In this document: piece after piece, positions 22,765-34,501 of the stretch
Layout: each line of letters opens with the position of its first letter
Numbering within the stretch: the first letter of the stretch is position 1
From: Gordionus sp. m RMFG-2023
Taxonomy: Eukaryota > Nematomorpha > Gordioida > Chordodea > Parachordodidae
Reading direction: 5' to 3'
Length of the DNA stretch: 64,000 nt
NCBI RefSeq assembly: GCF_954871325.1
Contig: NC_088775.1
Location: 55,033,561 to 55,097,560 of the forward strand
Made by a program: the position numbers and the translations under genes
Notes under the pieces: generated by a model
What the model was told of the DNA's origin: nothing
The model's database searches: none
What the model saw: the letters and a program-made list of their open reading frames with translations, nothing else

Positions 22765-22905
22765 GATAATTCGGCTGGGATCCAATTAAATTGTGATTTT
22801 TAAAAATCATAATTTATAATATAAAAACAAATGAATTATAATATGGCATTAATAAAATTAAAAGGCGTGTTGATAGTTGATCGGTTTTCATATACTCTCT
22901 ATCGT
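22765..22905. repeat. Outer inverted arm, left
   Basis: This segment (AATTCGGCTGGGATCCAATT, then CATTAATAAAATTAAAAGG) is mirrored at about 29925-30030, on the other side of the element 22988-29713. It indicates a still older inverted-repeat element into which that element inserted. Confidence 0.55.
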
Positions 22906-23484
22906 GCAATTTCTTTCACCTCATATGAAATTAAAATTAAACAAGCACTCTTAAATTTATTAAATAGTATTTAATCAATTCTAGCAAACGGCTAAGCTGA
23001 GGCGACTCGAGCCTAGTTTCTAGTCGATTAAACGACTCCGACTCGATTTGACTATATGAGCAGCATTAAAAGGCTCACTTAGTCAACTCGTTTAGTAGGG
23101 TTACTTATACTTAGTCGACTCACTGGGTTTGTACAATTTTTTGGCTTTTTTATTTATAAGTAAATATGATTTTTGATATTTATTTTTTACATATATTTTG
23201 TAAAACGACTCCATTCGAGTCGATTTTTTGTTAAATTTAGGGTTACTGATTAATGTGATCAAAAATTAACGGCATCATTTCTATTTTTAATTAGAATATG
23301 TATATCGAAACCAAAAATAGTTCTGGATCCGAATTCGGCTTCAGAGATTTTAGGCTTAATTTGGTGGAAATTTTGATAATATGAAATTAATAAGCCGGCT
23401 CTGGAATTAGTTCAAGCCGACTTTTGAGCTGAAATTTATTTATTTGTAATTTGTGTTGTTAAACTACAGAGTTAAAGATCATAT

Positions 23485-23700
23485 AAAATAACATAAAAAC
23501 TTAATATAAATATTTTAAAAAAAATTATTTAGAAATACAAAAATGATAAAAAATATGATGACGATTTCACCTTAAAGATTGTTTATTTATAATAAAATTC
23601 ACAAAAGAATTCCTCAAAAAAGATTTATCTACTAAGAAGATTTAAAATTCTTATCAAAATATGTTCAAAAATCTTCTTGAACTTCATCACTGAAACTGGG
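23485..23700 (-). repeat. Copy of the arm sequence of the 48.7-63.3 kb element
   Basis: Words such as AAAATTCACAAAAGAATTCC, AAAGATTGTTTATTTATAA and AAAATCTTCTTGAACTTC occur in the same order at 62930-63175. They also occur, inverted, at 52440-52700. It is a shared building block of separate foldback elements. Confidence 0.6.
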
Positions 23701-23804
23701 GAAAATTTTTAATATTATTTTTTATTAAATATATTTTTATTAAGAATTAATATATGATCGTGTGGATATGGGTGGAAATTATTTGATGTAATAATAATTC
23801 AAAG

Positions 23805-24159
23805 TAGAGATCTGCAAAGTTAGGGGCCTAATTCTATTTAAAATAATCGGGTTCGGGCCGGGCCGGGTCGGGTTGGACCTTGGAATTTTTTTTAAATATA
23901 TCTTAAATTTATCAATTTTATATTGAATTTTTTATGTAAAATAAAAATATTTATTTATTGAAACTAAAAGACATATAACATATGTCTTTTATTTTGAGTA
24001 ATTATAAAAATTAATTTTTATATTTAAATAAATTCGAGCCGGGCCGGGTCGGCAAATTTTTTTTAAAAAAACTCGGGTTCGGACCGGGCCGGCAAAACTT
24101 TTTTAAAAAAATTTCGGACCGGGCCGGGCTTGAAAGATTAGGCCCGATGCAGATCACTA
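23805..24159. mobile_element. hAT MITE with CGGGCCGGGCC words
   Basis: Ends TAGAGATCTGCA and (reverse complement of right) TAGTGATCTGCA are flanked by a perfect 8-bp duplication ATTCAAAG (23797-23804 and 24160-24167). GC-rich CGGGCCGGGCCGGG clusters next to both ends alternate with A/T runs. The length is 355 bp and it is non-coding. Related elements are at 40261-40963 and 52738-59807. Confidence 0.85.
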
Positions 24160-25009
24160 ATTCAAAGTTTTATTACTCAAAAGTTTTAAGAATTTCATAT
24201 TTTTTTCTTATGAAAATTTTTACTATCTTTAATTTTACACTTTAAATGAAAAAGGCGTGTGCTATATTAAGGTGAGCATCCCCAGAACTGGGAGAAAATC
24301 TTCCTCTCATTTATATATATATATATATTCTTATTTTCGTAATATTAAAAATATGTCAAATTTAAGTAAATTAATTAAATATTTTTTAAATGATATAAAT
24401 TTATATAGAACTATTTATGTTTTTCCTTAAAATTAATATACATATCTATATTATGTTTTTCAAATAAATTACTTAATTATCGAGTATATAGTTCTAACTT
24501 AGTAACATTCAATATGGCACTCGCCTTAATAAAATTTTTAAATAATATACTCTATTTTTAATGTAATTTAAAGAATTGTGAAAATTTTCACAAAAATAAA
24601 TTATAGTCCTGTAGCATTAAGATCCCTTCAACGCTCAATACGTTGAATATGGGTCGATATTTGGGTCTATAAAGTTTCTGTTGTTATTGATCGAGTAACC
24701 CTGAATTCATAGTGAAGAGCGATTGCGATTTAGCCGAGATATCGCAGCGACCGATTAGCTGGATCGATCGCAGCGATTTTCATTCATAGTGCAAAGCGAT
24801 TTTATTAATTCACAAAATGAGATCCGTCAAATTTATTCTTATACAAAATTATATCGAAGAGGAGGAGAATAAACAATCTTAATATTAATAAAAGAAAGGA
24901 GGGTGAATTTTGCCTCCTCCTAAACTCTTAAAAATAAGGCTAAATTTTACAATTATATGAGAATGACAAAAGTAATTTTATTCTATTTTATCTATAATTC
25001 ATTTTAATT

Positions 25010-25165
25010 TAGGAAACCTTTTATTACATACTTGAGCAAGTAAAACCAACATTACATAAAACATCCGCAAATTTTATAAAAAAATCCTATTTTAGAAAAC
25101 CTTTTATTACATACTTGAGCATATAAAACCAATATTACATTTTACATACCACAAATTTTATAAAA
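25010..25165. repeat. Tandem duplication, two units of about 80 bp
   Basis: Two successive units share CCTTTTATTACATACTTGAG and ACAAATTTTATAAAAAATCC-type words. This is a simple local duplication. Confidence 0.8.
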
Positions 25166-25879
25166 AATCCTATAACCATTGAAGAAAAACTGGTTTGTTT
25201 AAGGTAAAAATAAAGCAATTTATTATTTAAATATATTTTTTATTTAGGTATTTAGCCACAGGCTATAGGTATCCTACTTTAGCTTATTCCTTCAAAATGG
25301 GCATATCTAATATCTACAATCCAAAAAATTGTTAGGATCACATGCAAAGCTATATGCAAACTTTAGTAAGCCAACATATGACACCACCTACTTTCTCTGA
25401 TTTTCAATGGATACCAAATTACAGCTAACTGAAAATATAATACAAACTTGAACATTATTCCATAACATTATTATTAATAAAGAAAAATATATTCCTTTCA
25501 ACCCTAAAAAAAACCATCCCCCTTAATTAATTTATTTAATCAACAATCTATTAAATCTTCCTCTTATATTTCCAAATATAATAGAAACTTGTTATGCTTA
25601 TATTTATGCCAAAATCCTATATATAAAAATACATTATATATATAATTATTTTTTTTATAAATTATATCATATTTTGTTAATATTTTATCTTTATTTTTTA
25701 TATATTTTAATAAAAATAAACTTTCTTTTAATAAAGTCTAAATTCATTATAAATTATATATGTAGAAATATATCACTAAAAAGGCCATAGTATATAATTT
25801 TATTTAAAAAAAATCAAATAAGATATCTATATTAATGACAATACATTTTATTTCAAATAATATAAAATAAATATTAAGG

Positions 25880-26435
25880 TGTAAAGTTGCATCTGTTAAA
25901 TCATCTCTCTGTTTTTCTGTACATCTTTCCAATTTTTCTCTCAACATGTACATATGCCAAATTCAGATTTTTATCTTTAAAATTTTTATGGTTAGCATCT
26001 TTTCCTCATTTTCTAATTTTAATAGTCTTCTAAATTCATGTATTTTAAAATTTTCTATAAAATAAATAATATAAATTACCAATGTCAGTAGGCTTTCTTT
26101 TAGGATATTTATAGAAATTGAAGACTCAATAGAAGTTATAGATTCTTCAATATAAATAATATATTTATTTATGTATTATAAATTACCAGACTCAGTAATA
26201 GGCTTAATAAATGAAGGACCTTTGGGACAATTACATTATCCAATATAAAGTTTTTATCAAGAGGTTAGCTAAATAATAAATATATTACCAATTCAAATGG
26301 CATATTTTACATTCATTTATCTCCCCCCCCCGTTATTTCATCTAATATCTCATTAACATCTGTAGGGGTACATTCCTCTTTATCTAAAGAGGACTTCTGT
26401 AATATTGGTGTTATAGTGTCTACCAGGAATAGCAT
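25880..26435 (-). pseudogene. Possible Harbinger accessory (Myb/BESS-like) ORF remnant
   Basis: The minus strand reads DMLFLVDTITPILQKSSLDK then EECTPTDVNEILDEI near 26435-26330, and RCTEKQRDDLTDATLH near 25920. Across the hAT insertion, 28440-28330 reads SMATFFDDIKPKNQVKIIF, similar to BESS-type motifs found with MADF/Myb DNA-binding domains. The order is consistent with one gene split by the hAT. The family call is tentative. Confidence 0.3.
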
Positions 26436-26911
26436 ATCCTGATTAGTGTTGTTAATTGGTTGGTTGTGTAGAGCCCAGACCCGGGGTTTGGGTCAAAAAT
26501 ATCGACTAAACCAGGTCTGAGCACGAACCCCGAGCACAGACCCGGGGTCCAAACCCATCTATATTATATATATCAATTTTGTATAAATTTGTGAAATCAT
26601 TATTTAGGCTCTGCATACATAGGAGAACACAAATCATGTCAAAATTTTGTTCTACCATTAGGGGAAATGTGCCATAAATGGCCATGTTTGAAGACTGGCC
26701 ACCACCTTTTAACTTTTTATCTATTGGACCGATTTCTCTCAAAATTGGTCAAAATGTGTATATGTTAATAATACTAATTAAATTAATTAGTGTATAATTA
26801 ATTTTTATATACCTAAAAATTGAAGAAATATATAAGATTGGTCTTTTGCAAGTATTTCATATTTATAATATAATTCTTAAATAATATGTTATAGCTAATA
26901 AATACATTTCA

Positions 26912-27145
26912 GCGAAACTATTATCGCGAAGCACTTTTTCGCGAAGCTTTTATCGCGAATGTCGTTTATGGCGAATGGATTTTATGGCGAAACTTTTATC
27001 GCGAATCCATAATAGCAAATACTATTCCGCGAATACAATATAGCGAAACAAATATCGCGAATTTTTTATAGCGAAACCTTTAAAGCGAATACATTACCGC
27101 GAATACAATATCGCGAAACAACTATCGCGAATATATTATAGAGAT
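26912..27145. repeat. Degenerate short repeat of CGCGAA words
   Basis: About 17 GCGAA words (CGCGAA, AGCGAAAC) recur at intervals of roughly 10-20 bp in otherwise CpG-poor DNA. The left part is shared nearly word for word with 48337-48645, for example TTTTATCGCGAATGTCGTTT. It lies inside the hAT 26444-28316. Confidence 0.75.
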
Positions 27146-27547
27146 AATTGCTAATAATGACTAATTTATTTCGAAACATTTTTTTATAATTATATTAATT
27201 GAATAATATTTTTTAAAAAAATAGGATTGTGACGATTTTGCACTCAATTTTGAAATAAAACTAAAATAACTTATTATCAAATGATTTATTTACATAATAA
27301 TTTTTTGGAAAAAAACATATGGAAGGGGGAATGAAAATATAGTTTTTATTTTTTAATAAGGATAAATATTTATAAATAAAAAAAACGGATGTAAAATAAA
27401 GTTATTTATAGTATAAATATTATAAATATATTATTATTTTTTGAATTCCATCTGGGAAAATAATTTTTTATAGCTTAACATTTTATTTTTTAGTGATTTT
27501 TAAAAAATATCAAAAAGTAAATCTATTAAATTAAGTGATAAAATAAT

Positions 27548-27733
27548 ATCAATAACACACGATAACGGATCAAATGAGATCAAGGCAGTACAACTGCTGC
27601 AAGAGTATTATCAAACCCATTACTCGAAAATTTTATATGGGCATCGCTGCATGGCCCACATCATTAATTTAATAGTAAAGGTGGGCCTTCATTTTTTTGA
27701 GGCGAAATTGGAAAAAATAGAAAATATAGGTAA
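27548..27733 (+). pseudogene. hAT transposase catalytic-region fragment
   Basis: The frame reads ITHDNGSNEIKAVQLLQEYY and GHRCMAHIINLIVKVGLHFF, the hAT block in which an aspartate (TDNG-N) is followed by the C-AH-LNL motif. It is truncated at both ends. It is the only clear coding relic of the element 26444-28316. Confidence 0.8.
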
Positions 27734-27767
27734 TAAAAATTTTCAAATTGCGGATAAATAGTGCATT

Positions 27768-28085
27768 GTTAAAAATATTCCTATGTCCTCCTAGACCCGC
27801 CCACTTTGAATAATAATTTAGATTGCAATCAAGATATAATTAAATTCCATTTTATTTGATGCCCATATCAATATTTTCCATTTTTAAAAATATTTCTGAC
27901 CTCATAAGACCTAGTAGACCCGCCTAATTAGAATATTAATAATAAGTATTGAAGTCAAAATTTAATTAAAACACCTTTTATTTGACGCCCATAATATCAA
28001 TATCATCATGTTGTTAAAAATATTCATAACCTCTTGGACCCACCCATCTAGAATAATAATTATGATTACTAGTAGACTACAGTAT
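27768..28085. repeat. Three diverged tandem units of about 125 bp
   Basis: Units share CTAGACCCGCC, then AATAATAAT, then CATTTTATTTGATGCCCATA or variants, then TTAAAAATATT. They lie inside the hAT 26444-28316. Confidence 0.7.
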
Positions 28086-28610
28086 ATAATTAACACACCT
28101 AGACCTATTAGCCTATCGAGACCGAGAGGGAACGCTTGTTCTTTTAAATAAATCTTATGTATACTTTTCTACTAAGTTCAAAACAAAGTTAAAAATAAAT
28201 GGGTTTTTGTGCCGGCGGGTCTGGACCCCGGGTCTGTGCTCAGGGTTCGTGCTCAGAGCAGGCATGAGCACAAAATTGGGTCATAAATTTTACGACCAAG
28301 CAAATTAACAACTCTAATCCTGATAGAATAAAAGCAATTTTATCTATTTTCTAAAAAAATAATTTTAACTTGATTCTTTGGTTTTATATCATCAAAAAAG
28401 GTAGCCATTGAATTCATTTCAAATAATTTAAAATTAGCGCTAAATCTAAATTTTTCATCTAAATTCACCAAAATCTGTATTTAACGAAGCAATATTTCAA
28501 AATCACGCGATAAATACAAAAATGATTTGTGTTTTTAAAAAAATCGTAGCGATTTGCTTTGGTGATTCAGATCGCGCGATCGGTAACTATGAATGTTATA
28601 TGATATTTAC

Positions 28611-28768
28611 CAGAGTTGTTAAAATATACTTTTTAAATGGATCTAGATAGAGATACATAGTCTAAAATAATATCTAGATACAGCTATTTTAATCAAAAAT
28701 CTATCTAGATACAGATACAGATACCACATTTTTATATCTAGATACTGGATGTAGATACAACAACTCTG
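28611..28768. mobile_element. 158-bp hAT MITE
   Basis: Ends CAGAGTTGTT...AACAACTCTG are flanked by a perfect 8-bp duplication ATATTTAC (28603-28610 and 28769-28776). The interior repeats TATCTAGATA and AGATACAGATA words. The ends match the hAT at 10938-12060. Confidence 0.9.
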
Positions 28769-29539
28769 ATATTTACTGTATTTTGTATTTATCGCGGCTA
28801 AATCGCAATCGCGCCACTATGAATTCAGGGTAATGTTCATATCCATTTTCATTTTCATTTTGTTATAACTTGAAAAAATATTAAATTTTAAGATTTGCGT
28901 GATCGCATATTTATTATTTTTAATAAAAAAAAATATTTAAAAAAAAATAAATAAATAAAATATTAAAAAAATAAAATAAATAATAATATTAAAAATTTCC
29001 TCGTGTTTCAGTGAGTCACCAATTAATTCTGAATCACATATATATAAATTTTGGCTCTAAATTGAACTCAAGCTGACTCCTGATACCGCTTTAGCCAAAT
29101 TCTGAGCCAGCCTACTCATATGTTTCAATGAGCTGGCTTGAGTCTGAGTCATTTTTTTAACTAAAACCTGTGAGTTTAGGGCTAAGCCGACTTGGCTCAG
29201 CAGTTTAACAACACTGATCATAAATAAATAAATAAATAAATTTCGGCTCACCTGAGCCGGCTTGTTAATTTCATGTTATCAAAATTTTCACCAAATTAAG
29301 TATGAAGCCAAATTCGGGTCCAGAACCATTCTTAGTTTCGAAATAAATATTCTTATTATAATCTTTGTTCCAGTAACCCAAAATTTAGCAATTTCAAAAT
29401 TTAGCAATTTACCAGACATTTGAGTGAGACGTATATAAAAATCGACTCGAATGGAGTCGTTTTTAATATATGTAAAAAAAAAATATCAAATATTATAATT
29501 ACTTATAAATTAAAAAATTGGCCCACCCAGTGACTCGAA

Positions 29540-29650
29540 TAGGTGAGCCGACTAAGCGAGCTAGGTGAGCCGACTAAGCGAGCTAGGTGAGCCGACTAAG
29601 CGAGCTAGGTGAGCCGACTAAGCGAGCTAAGTGAGCCGATTAATCGAGTT
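29540..29650. repeat. 22-bp minisatellite, about five units
   Basis: Four near-identical units of GGTGAGCCGACTAAGCGAGC and a fifth diverged one lie in the right arm of the element 22988-29713. Single related words occur in the arms at 32951-33260 and 36880-37213. Confidence 0.85.
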
Positions 29651-29924
29651 GGCTTATGAGGCTTGAGTCGGAGGCATTTTTTATGACAAGAACTCGACTT
29701 TTTAACAATACTCTCTAGCAATTAATAGTGACAAACAAGTCGTGAATATATTTTAGACCAACATACTTTATAACATGGTAGGTTGATCCACCAAAGAAAT
29801 CAGAATACAAACATAAATATAAATTGTTTTTTATATAATTATTAAAATAACGCAATTAGTAAATGAAATTTAGATTTAAGGAAAATAAAAATATACAAAA
29901 ATTAATAGAACCAAGGTTCTGCGG

Positions 29925-30030
29925 ATCAACCATCAAAAGGCCCTTTAATTTTATAAAAGCCATTAATAAAATTATGATTTATAAATAATCGCGCAACTTA
30001 ATTAGATCCGGGCTGAATTGTCATTGTACC
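29925..30030. repeat. Outer inverted arm, right
   Basis: This is the mirror of 22765-22905. Next to it, at 30100-30155, a 24-bp unit containing CCATATATGAGAAGTGGTGT is repeated about twice. Confidence 0.5.
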
Positions 30031-30159
30031 GAATTTTAGCCTTGTCAAATTGTCGCGCCGTTATATTGTTGTGCTGAATTATTGGTGCGCCGAATGTCGT
30101 GTGTGTAACCATATATGAGAAGTGGTGTTACCATATATGAGAAGTGGTGTTACCATATA

Positions 30160-30649
30160 TTTAATTTTAAATACCAAGAAAATTCCGTGAAAATATTATC
30201 CTACAATATTGGACTCAGTTCTCAGTGGAATGAAAGTAAAGATTATTCAAATTATAACTCTTAATAAAGTCGAATCTCACTTAAATGAAAATTATAAATT
30301 CATTCAATCAACCAATTTAGGTTTTATTCTCAATTTTGAATTCGAATAAAATTTACAACTCATTTCTACTAATAGAATTCGCCACATTAATTCAAAACAC
30401 ATACAATTTTAAGTATCATTAATATTTATACCCAAATGATAAAAATGATGAAATAAGCAGTCAATCTATGAAGCCTACAATCTGCTAAAGTTCTAAATCA
30501 TCACATATTTCTGGTCTGTTGGAAAAGACAGTTATTTATATAATAAAATTATATTGGTAGACACAATAATCACGATTTAACATATGATAATGAATTTATG
30601 CAATTATCTTGAACTAAATAATCAGGTTTCTTTGTAAACTATATTTCCA
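30160..30649. other. AT-rich spacer, nothing recognised
   Basis: No supported feature is present before the LINE relic. Confidence 0.4.
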
Positions 30650-30838
30650 CACAAATATATTTGGGCATATCCAAAAACTACTTCTATTTCAGAAATTGAT
30701 CACATTCTCATAAAGAAAAGATTGACTAGTTGCATCTCAGTTGCACGTGCTATAACTCAATTGAAATTGGCGGGGGTTAGTGTAAATGTTAAATTTCGCT
30801 TTTGGATAAAGCATAAAAACAATTCACAAACATCCTGA
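30650..30838 (+). pseudogene. LINE endonuclease-domain relic
   Basis: The frame reads HKYIWAYPKTTSISEIDHIL then IKKRLTSCISVARAI, like the end of LINE apurinic endonuclease domains (Y-TW-HP...IDHILI-KR...). No reverse transcriptase frame can be followed downstream. It is a fragment of a LINE different from the one at 15758-19172. Confidence 0.55.
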
Positions 30839-32944
30839 TCAAACTCAAAGACTTGGTTTATCAAGGATATATATATATATACTTATTTAGGTGAAGATAA
30901 ATACAATAATACTTTGCATTCATTTTATAATTGGATTAATGGATTAATATCTTCTAAATGCAGGAAATAGATATTCCCGACAATAAAACATTAACGAAGG
31001 AGACATTGCATAAACAACATTCAAAATCCAACCAAATCATAAAAAACAAATTTGAAACTTTCGATACATAAACTTGATGAATCATATCAAATCTCGGAAT
31101 TCCAACAGGGCAAATTTGCTTCCGAACTGGAAATATAAAAGAAACATACTCCTTGGTCAGTTAACTATCATAATACAATTCTAAAACCAGCAAATTTTTT
31201 ACAAAATGATGGGTTAACAATAAATGAAAAGATCTATTGTCAGAATGGAAAAATATTGATCCTGTTAAATTTCAATAAAACATATTAAAAAAATAGAGCT
31301 GGGCTTCAGGGCAGAATTACCTAAAAACTTTTAAATATGGACCAGCTCAACTATAAGGGAAAAATAAAATTAGGCTTGAGCGTAAAAATTTAACCTTTGC
31401 AAATCTCAATAAAAATAATTAAAATAAAATAAAATAAAATGGTTTAAATATTTTAATTTTATTCAAGATGACATGTTTTTTTTTCAAAATTACTCTTATA
31501 CAACTGATTTTGGAGGAGTTAGAACCATATAATAATCACACAACATAAAAAAAACACTTTTATAAAGATTCAATTTTTATTTTGGAAATTCATTTACGTG
31601 ATGTCATAACTTTGAGGTTTGAAAGCAGCCGAATCTCTATCAAAAACTTTGGCTTGCCAAGGAAATATGATGAGGCCTCGGTATCCAAAAGTACGGTGCA
31701 GGAATAACTTCGATTTTTTTTAAAGATCAATTTGGTATAATAAAGATTGCTTTCTTTATAATAAGTGGTTTATATATGCATTTTGTTAGCGACAAGGTAA
31801 AAATCAAATGGTAAATAATAATGAGTAAATTAATATTATTAAAATCAATCATCTAAATTTAAATTGACTATTTAATATTATTGTATAACAATAATTAATA
31901 GGGTTGGCTAATAATAAAAATCAATAATTGAAATCGCGATTAAATTTACCCCGTTTTTTTAATACATTAATTTAAACCATTTTTAATACAATATTTTTAT
32001 TTATTATTGATCAAAATACTTAGTATTAATACAGTGTAAGACAAGGACTTAGATTAGTCTAAAATAAAATTTTTTAAATAAAAAATATTGAATTGCATTA
32101 AAAAAATTTCTATTAAAGATAGTGTAAAAGATTGTTTTACTATTTTTATCCTGAATTATATGGTCCTGTCTCCTGTGATAACTACCATTATTTTTTTTAA
32201 TTTATATTTCATTTAAAAATAATTTCATTATAGGTAGATCTAGCGTGGAATTTTACCAAGATATTTAAGATATTGGTACTAAGTTATAAAATTAGCCACT
32301 TCGGTCCCACTAGCTTTTAAATTTCAAACATATTTTGATAATTACCTTGCTAATTTTATTTTTGAATTATTTTGTTATAAGCAATTGATTTAGAACTAAA
32401 AAAAATTGCTCGTTTTACTGGTTAAAAAATATTTATCTTCATATAATTAAAAAACTAACCTCTAATAGAAAAAAGAATAGTTCTAAAATTTCTTGATTAT
32501 AGGGATAGATGAGACAATTGCTAAAAAACTCATAATCAAAATTCTTAAAATGACGATATTAATGATACAACAAATATTCCCTCAGACATTTTAAAATGCA
32601 TCACACCCAGTTGGGAAAAATTAAAAATAATTAAACTACTATCATTTTATTAGTCAAAAAATAAAATTTTAAATTTAGTATCAATTTTATTTGAATAATG
32701 AATTTTACAATAGTGTTGGTTTTAGAGAAAAAAACTGGCTGACCATCTTTCTGACTAGACTAGGATACAGATATTAATTATTTATTTTTAAACAAAAAGA
32801 TATACATGTGTGTGCTTTGTATATTGATACATATATTTATATCTAATTTTTATAAGACACTAGGTTTTTCATTTGACAAAATATCACATTAGAACATTGC
32901 TTATCAATATGTATTTTTCAACAGTTTCCTGATGTATTAACTAT
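30839..32944. other. Unannotated AT-rich region, probable intron and old repeat debris
   Basis: This is about 2.1 kb of AT-rich sequence. A slightly more complex patch at 31570-31700 (CAAAAACTTTGGCTTGCCAA and similar) shows no frame that I recognise. No element ends or RNA genes were found. Confidence 0.4.
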
Positions 32945-33344
32945 TACTTAGTGTTGTTAAAAAGTCGAGTTCTTACGACTTGCGACTCTAGTCGTAGTCG
33001 TAAAAAACGGCTCCGACTCAAGCAGATCAAGGAGCCACATGAGCCGACTCACTTAGTAGGCGCATATATTCGGCTCGCTCAGTCGGCTCGTGTAGTCGGC
33101 TTAGGTAAGTCGACTAGCTAGGTCTGCTCAATTTTTTTGTTTTTTTTATAAAATCTTGTAAATTAGTAAATTTTGGTTATTGATTAGTGTGAACAAAATT
33201 ATAAGAATATTCATATCGTAACTAAAAATGGTTCAGGACCCGAATTCGGCTTTAGATATTATATACCTATTTTTTATAACATAAAAATGTAAAATATATT
33301 ATATTGTCAAGATGTTAAATTAAAATTTCAGTAAAGATGTACCC

Positions 33345-34499
33345 TAGATAAGTGACAATTGACATAATCGTTGTTTTTAAAGTTTTTTGGAATTTTTTGA
33401 CGCAAGTGGGTAAAAATATAGATTGTAAATATGTTATATTAAGTTTTTAGTGAAGATGTACCCTAAATAAGTGATAATTGTCATAATCATTGTTTTTAAA
33501 GTTTTTTAAAATTTTTTGAAGTAAATGGGGTAAAATAGGTATTGCTAACATGTTAAAATAAAACTTCAGTGAAATGTACCATAGATAAGTGACAATTGTC
33601 ATAATCGTTGTCTTTAAAGTTTTTTTGACGTAAATGGGCTAAAATAAGTATTGCTAACATGTTTAAATAAAATTTTAGTGAAGATGTACCATAGATAAGT
33701 GACAATTGTCATAATCGTTGTTTTTAAAGTTTTTTTATGTAAATGGGCTAAAATAGGTATTGCTAACATGTTTAAATAAAATTTTAGTGAAGATGAACCC
33801 TAGATAAGTGACAATTGTCATAATCGTTGTTTTTAAAGTTTTTTAAATTTTTTTGACGTAAATGGGCTAAAATAAGTATTGCTAACATGTTTAAATAAAA
33901 TTTTAGTGAAGATGTACCCTAGATAAGTGACAATTGTCATAATCGTTGTTTTTAAAGTTTTTTAAATATTTTTTACCTAAATGGGCTAAAATAGGTATTG
34001 CTAAAATGTTTAAATAAAATTTTGGTGAAGATGTACCATAGATAAGTGACAATTGTCATAATCGTTGTATTTAAAGTTTTTTGACGTAAATGGGCTAAAA
34101 TAGGTATTGCTAATATGTTTAAATAAAATTTTAGTGAAAATATACCCTAGATAAGTGACAATTGTCATAATCGTAGTTTTTAAAGTTTTTTTTACGTAAA
34201 TATGCTAAAATAAGTATTGCTAAAATGTTTAAATAAAGTTTTAGTGAAGATGTACCCTAGATAAGTGACAATTGTCATAATCATTGTTTTTAAAGTTTTT
34301 TAAATATTTTTGACGTAAATTGGCTAAAATAAGTATTGCTAACATGTTTAAATAAAATTTTAGTGAAGATGTACTATAGATAAGTGACAATTGTCATAAT
34401 CGTTTTTTTTAAAGTTTTTTAAACTCTTTTGACGTAAATGGGCTAAAATAAGTATTACTAGCATGTTTAAATAAAACTTCAATGAAGATGTACTCTAGA
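33345..34499 (+). repeat. TGACAATTGTCA tandem array, forward
   Basis: About ten units of roughly 100-120 bp each contain AAGTGACAATTGTCATAATC, a T-rich run, GACGTAAATGGGCTAAAATA, GTATTGCTAACATGTTTAAA and TTTTAGTGAAGATGTACC. Units are much more alike here than between elements, which suggests local homogenisation. Confidence 0.9.
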
Positions 34500-34501
34500 T
34501 A

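Larger units (their letters stand above)
26444..28316 (+). mobile_element. hAT element, TAGTGTTGTTAATT ends
   Basis: Ends TAGTGTTGTTAATT and AATTAACAACTCTA are flanked by perfect ATCCTGAT (26436-26443, 28317-28324). GC-rich subterminal blocks, GAGCACAGACCCGGGGTCC on the left and GGACCCCGGGTCTGTGCTC on the right, are exact inverted partners. A transposase remnant lies at 27548-27733. The element is inserted into the Harbinger-like element. Confidence 0.85.
24699..28830. mobile_element. Harbinger-like element, interrupted
   Basis: Ends CCCTGAATTCATAGTGAAGA and (reverse complement) CCCTGAATTCATAGTGGCGC share further GCGATTGCGATTTAGCC. TAA lies on both sides (24696-24698, 28831-28833), the 3-bp duplication typical of PIF/Harbinger. 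Inner inverted words GCGATTTT/GATCGC follow. It is interrupted by a hAT (26444-28316) and a MITE (28611-28768); without them it is about 2.1 kb. It may carry a remnant of the accessory DNA-binding ORF on the minus strand. Confidence 0.65.
22988..29713. mobile_element. Foldback-type element, host of nested insertions
   Basis: Inverted arms of about 0.5 kb (22988-23480 and 29200-29713) share words such as CGACTCCATTCGAGTCGAT and CCGAATTCGGCTTC. They are homologous to the outer arms of the element at 32951-37213. A perfect 8-bp direct repeat TCTAGCAA flanks it (22980-22987 and 29714-29721). The left end lacks the first bases (TAGTGTTGTTAA) found in relatives, so the end is probably eroded. Inside are a Harbinger-like element, a hAT and two MITEs. 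No transposase of its own is visible. Confidence 0.55.

Noticed and set aside
26506-26742. 78-codon minus-strand open frame
   Set aside because: It covers the non-coding subterminal repeat of the hAT 26444-28316 and has no domain.
29057-29251. 64-codon minus-strand open frame
   Set aside because: It falls in the repeat-rich arm of the foldback element and encodes no recognisable motif.
33345-34499. Regular repeats that could be mistaken for a CRISPR array
   Set aside because: The whole 120-bp unit is repeated, there are no unique spacers, no cas genes occur, and the DNA is eukaryotic; an inverted partner array shows it is part of a foldback element.
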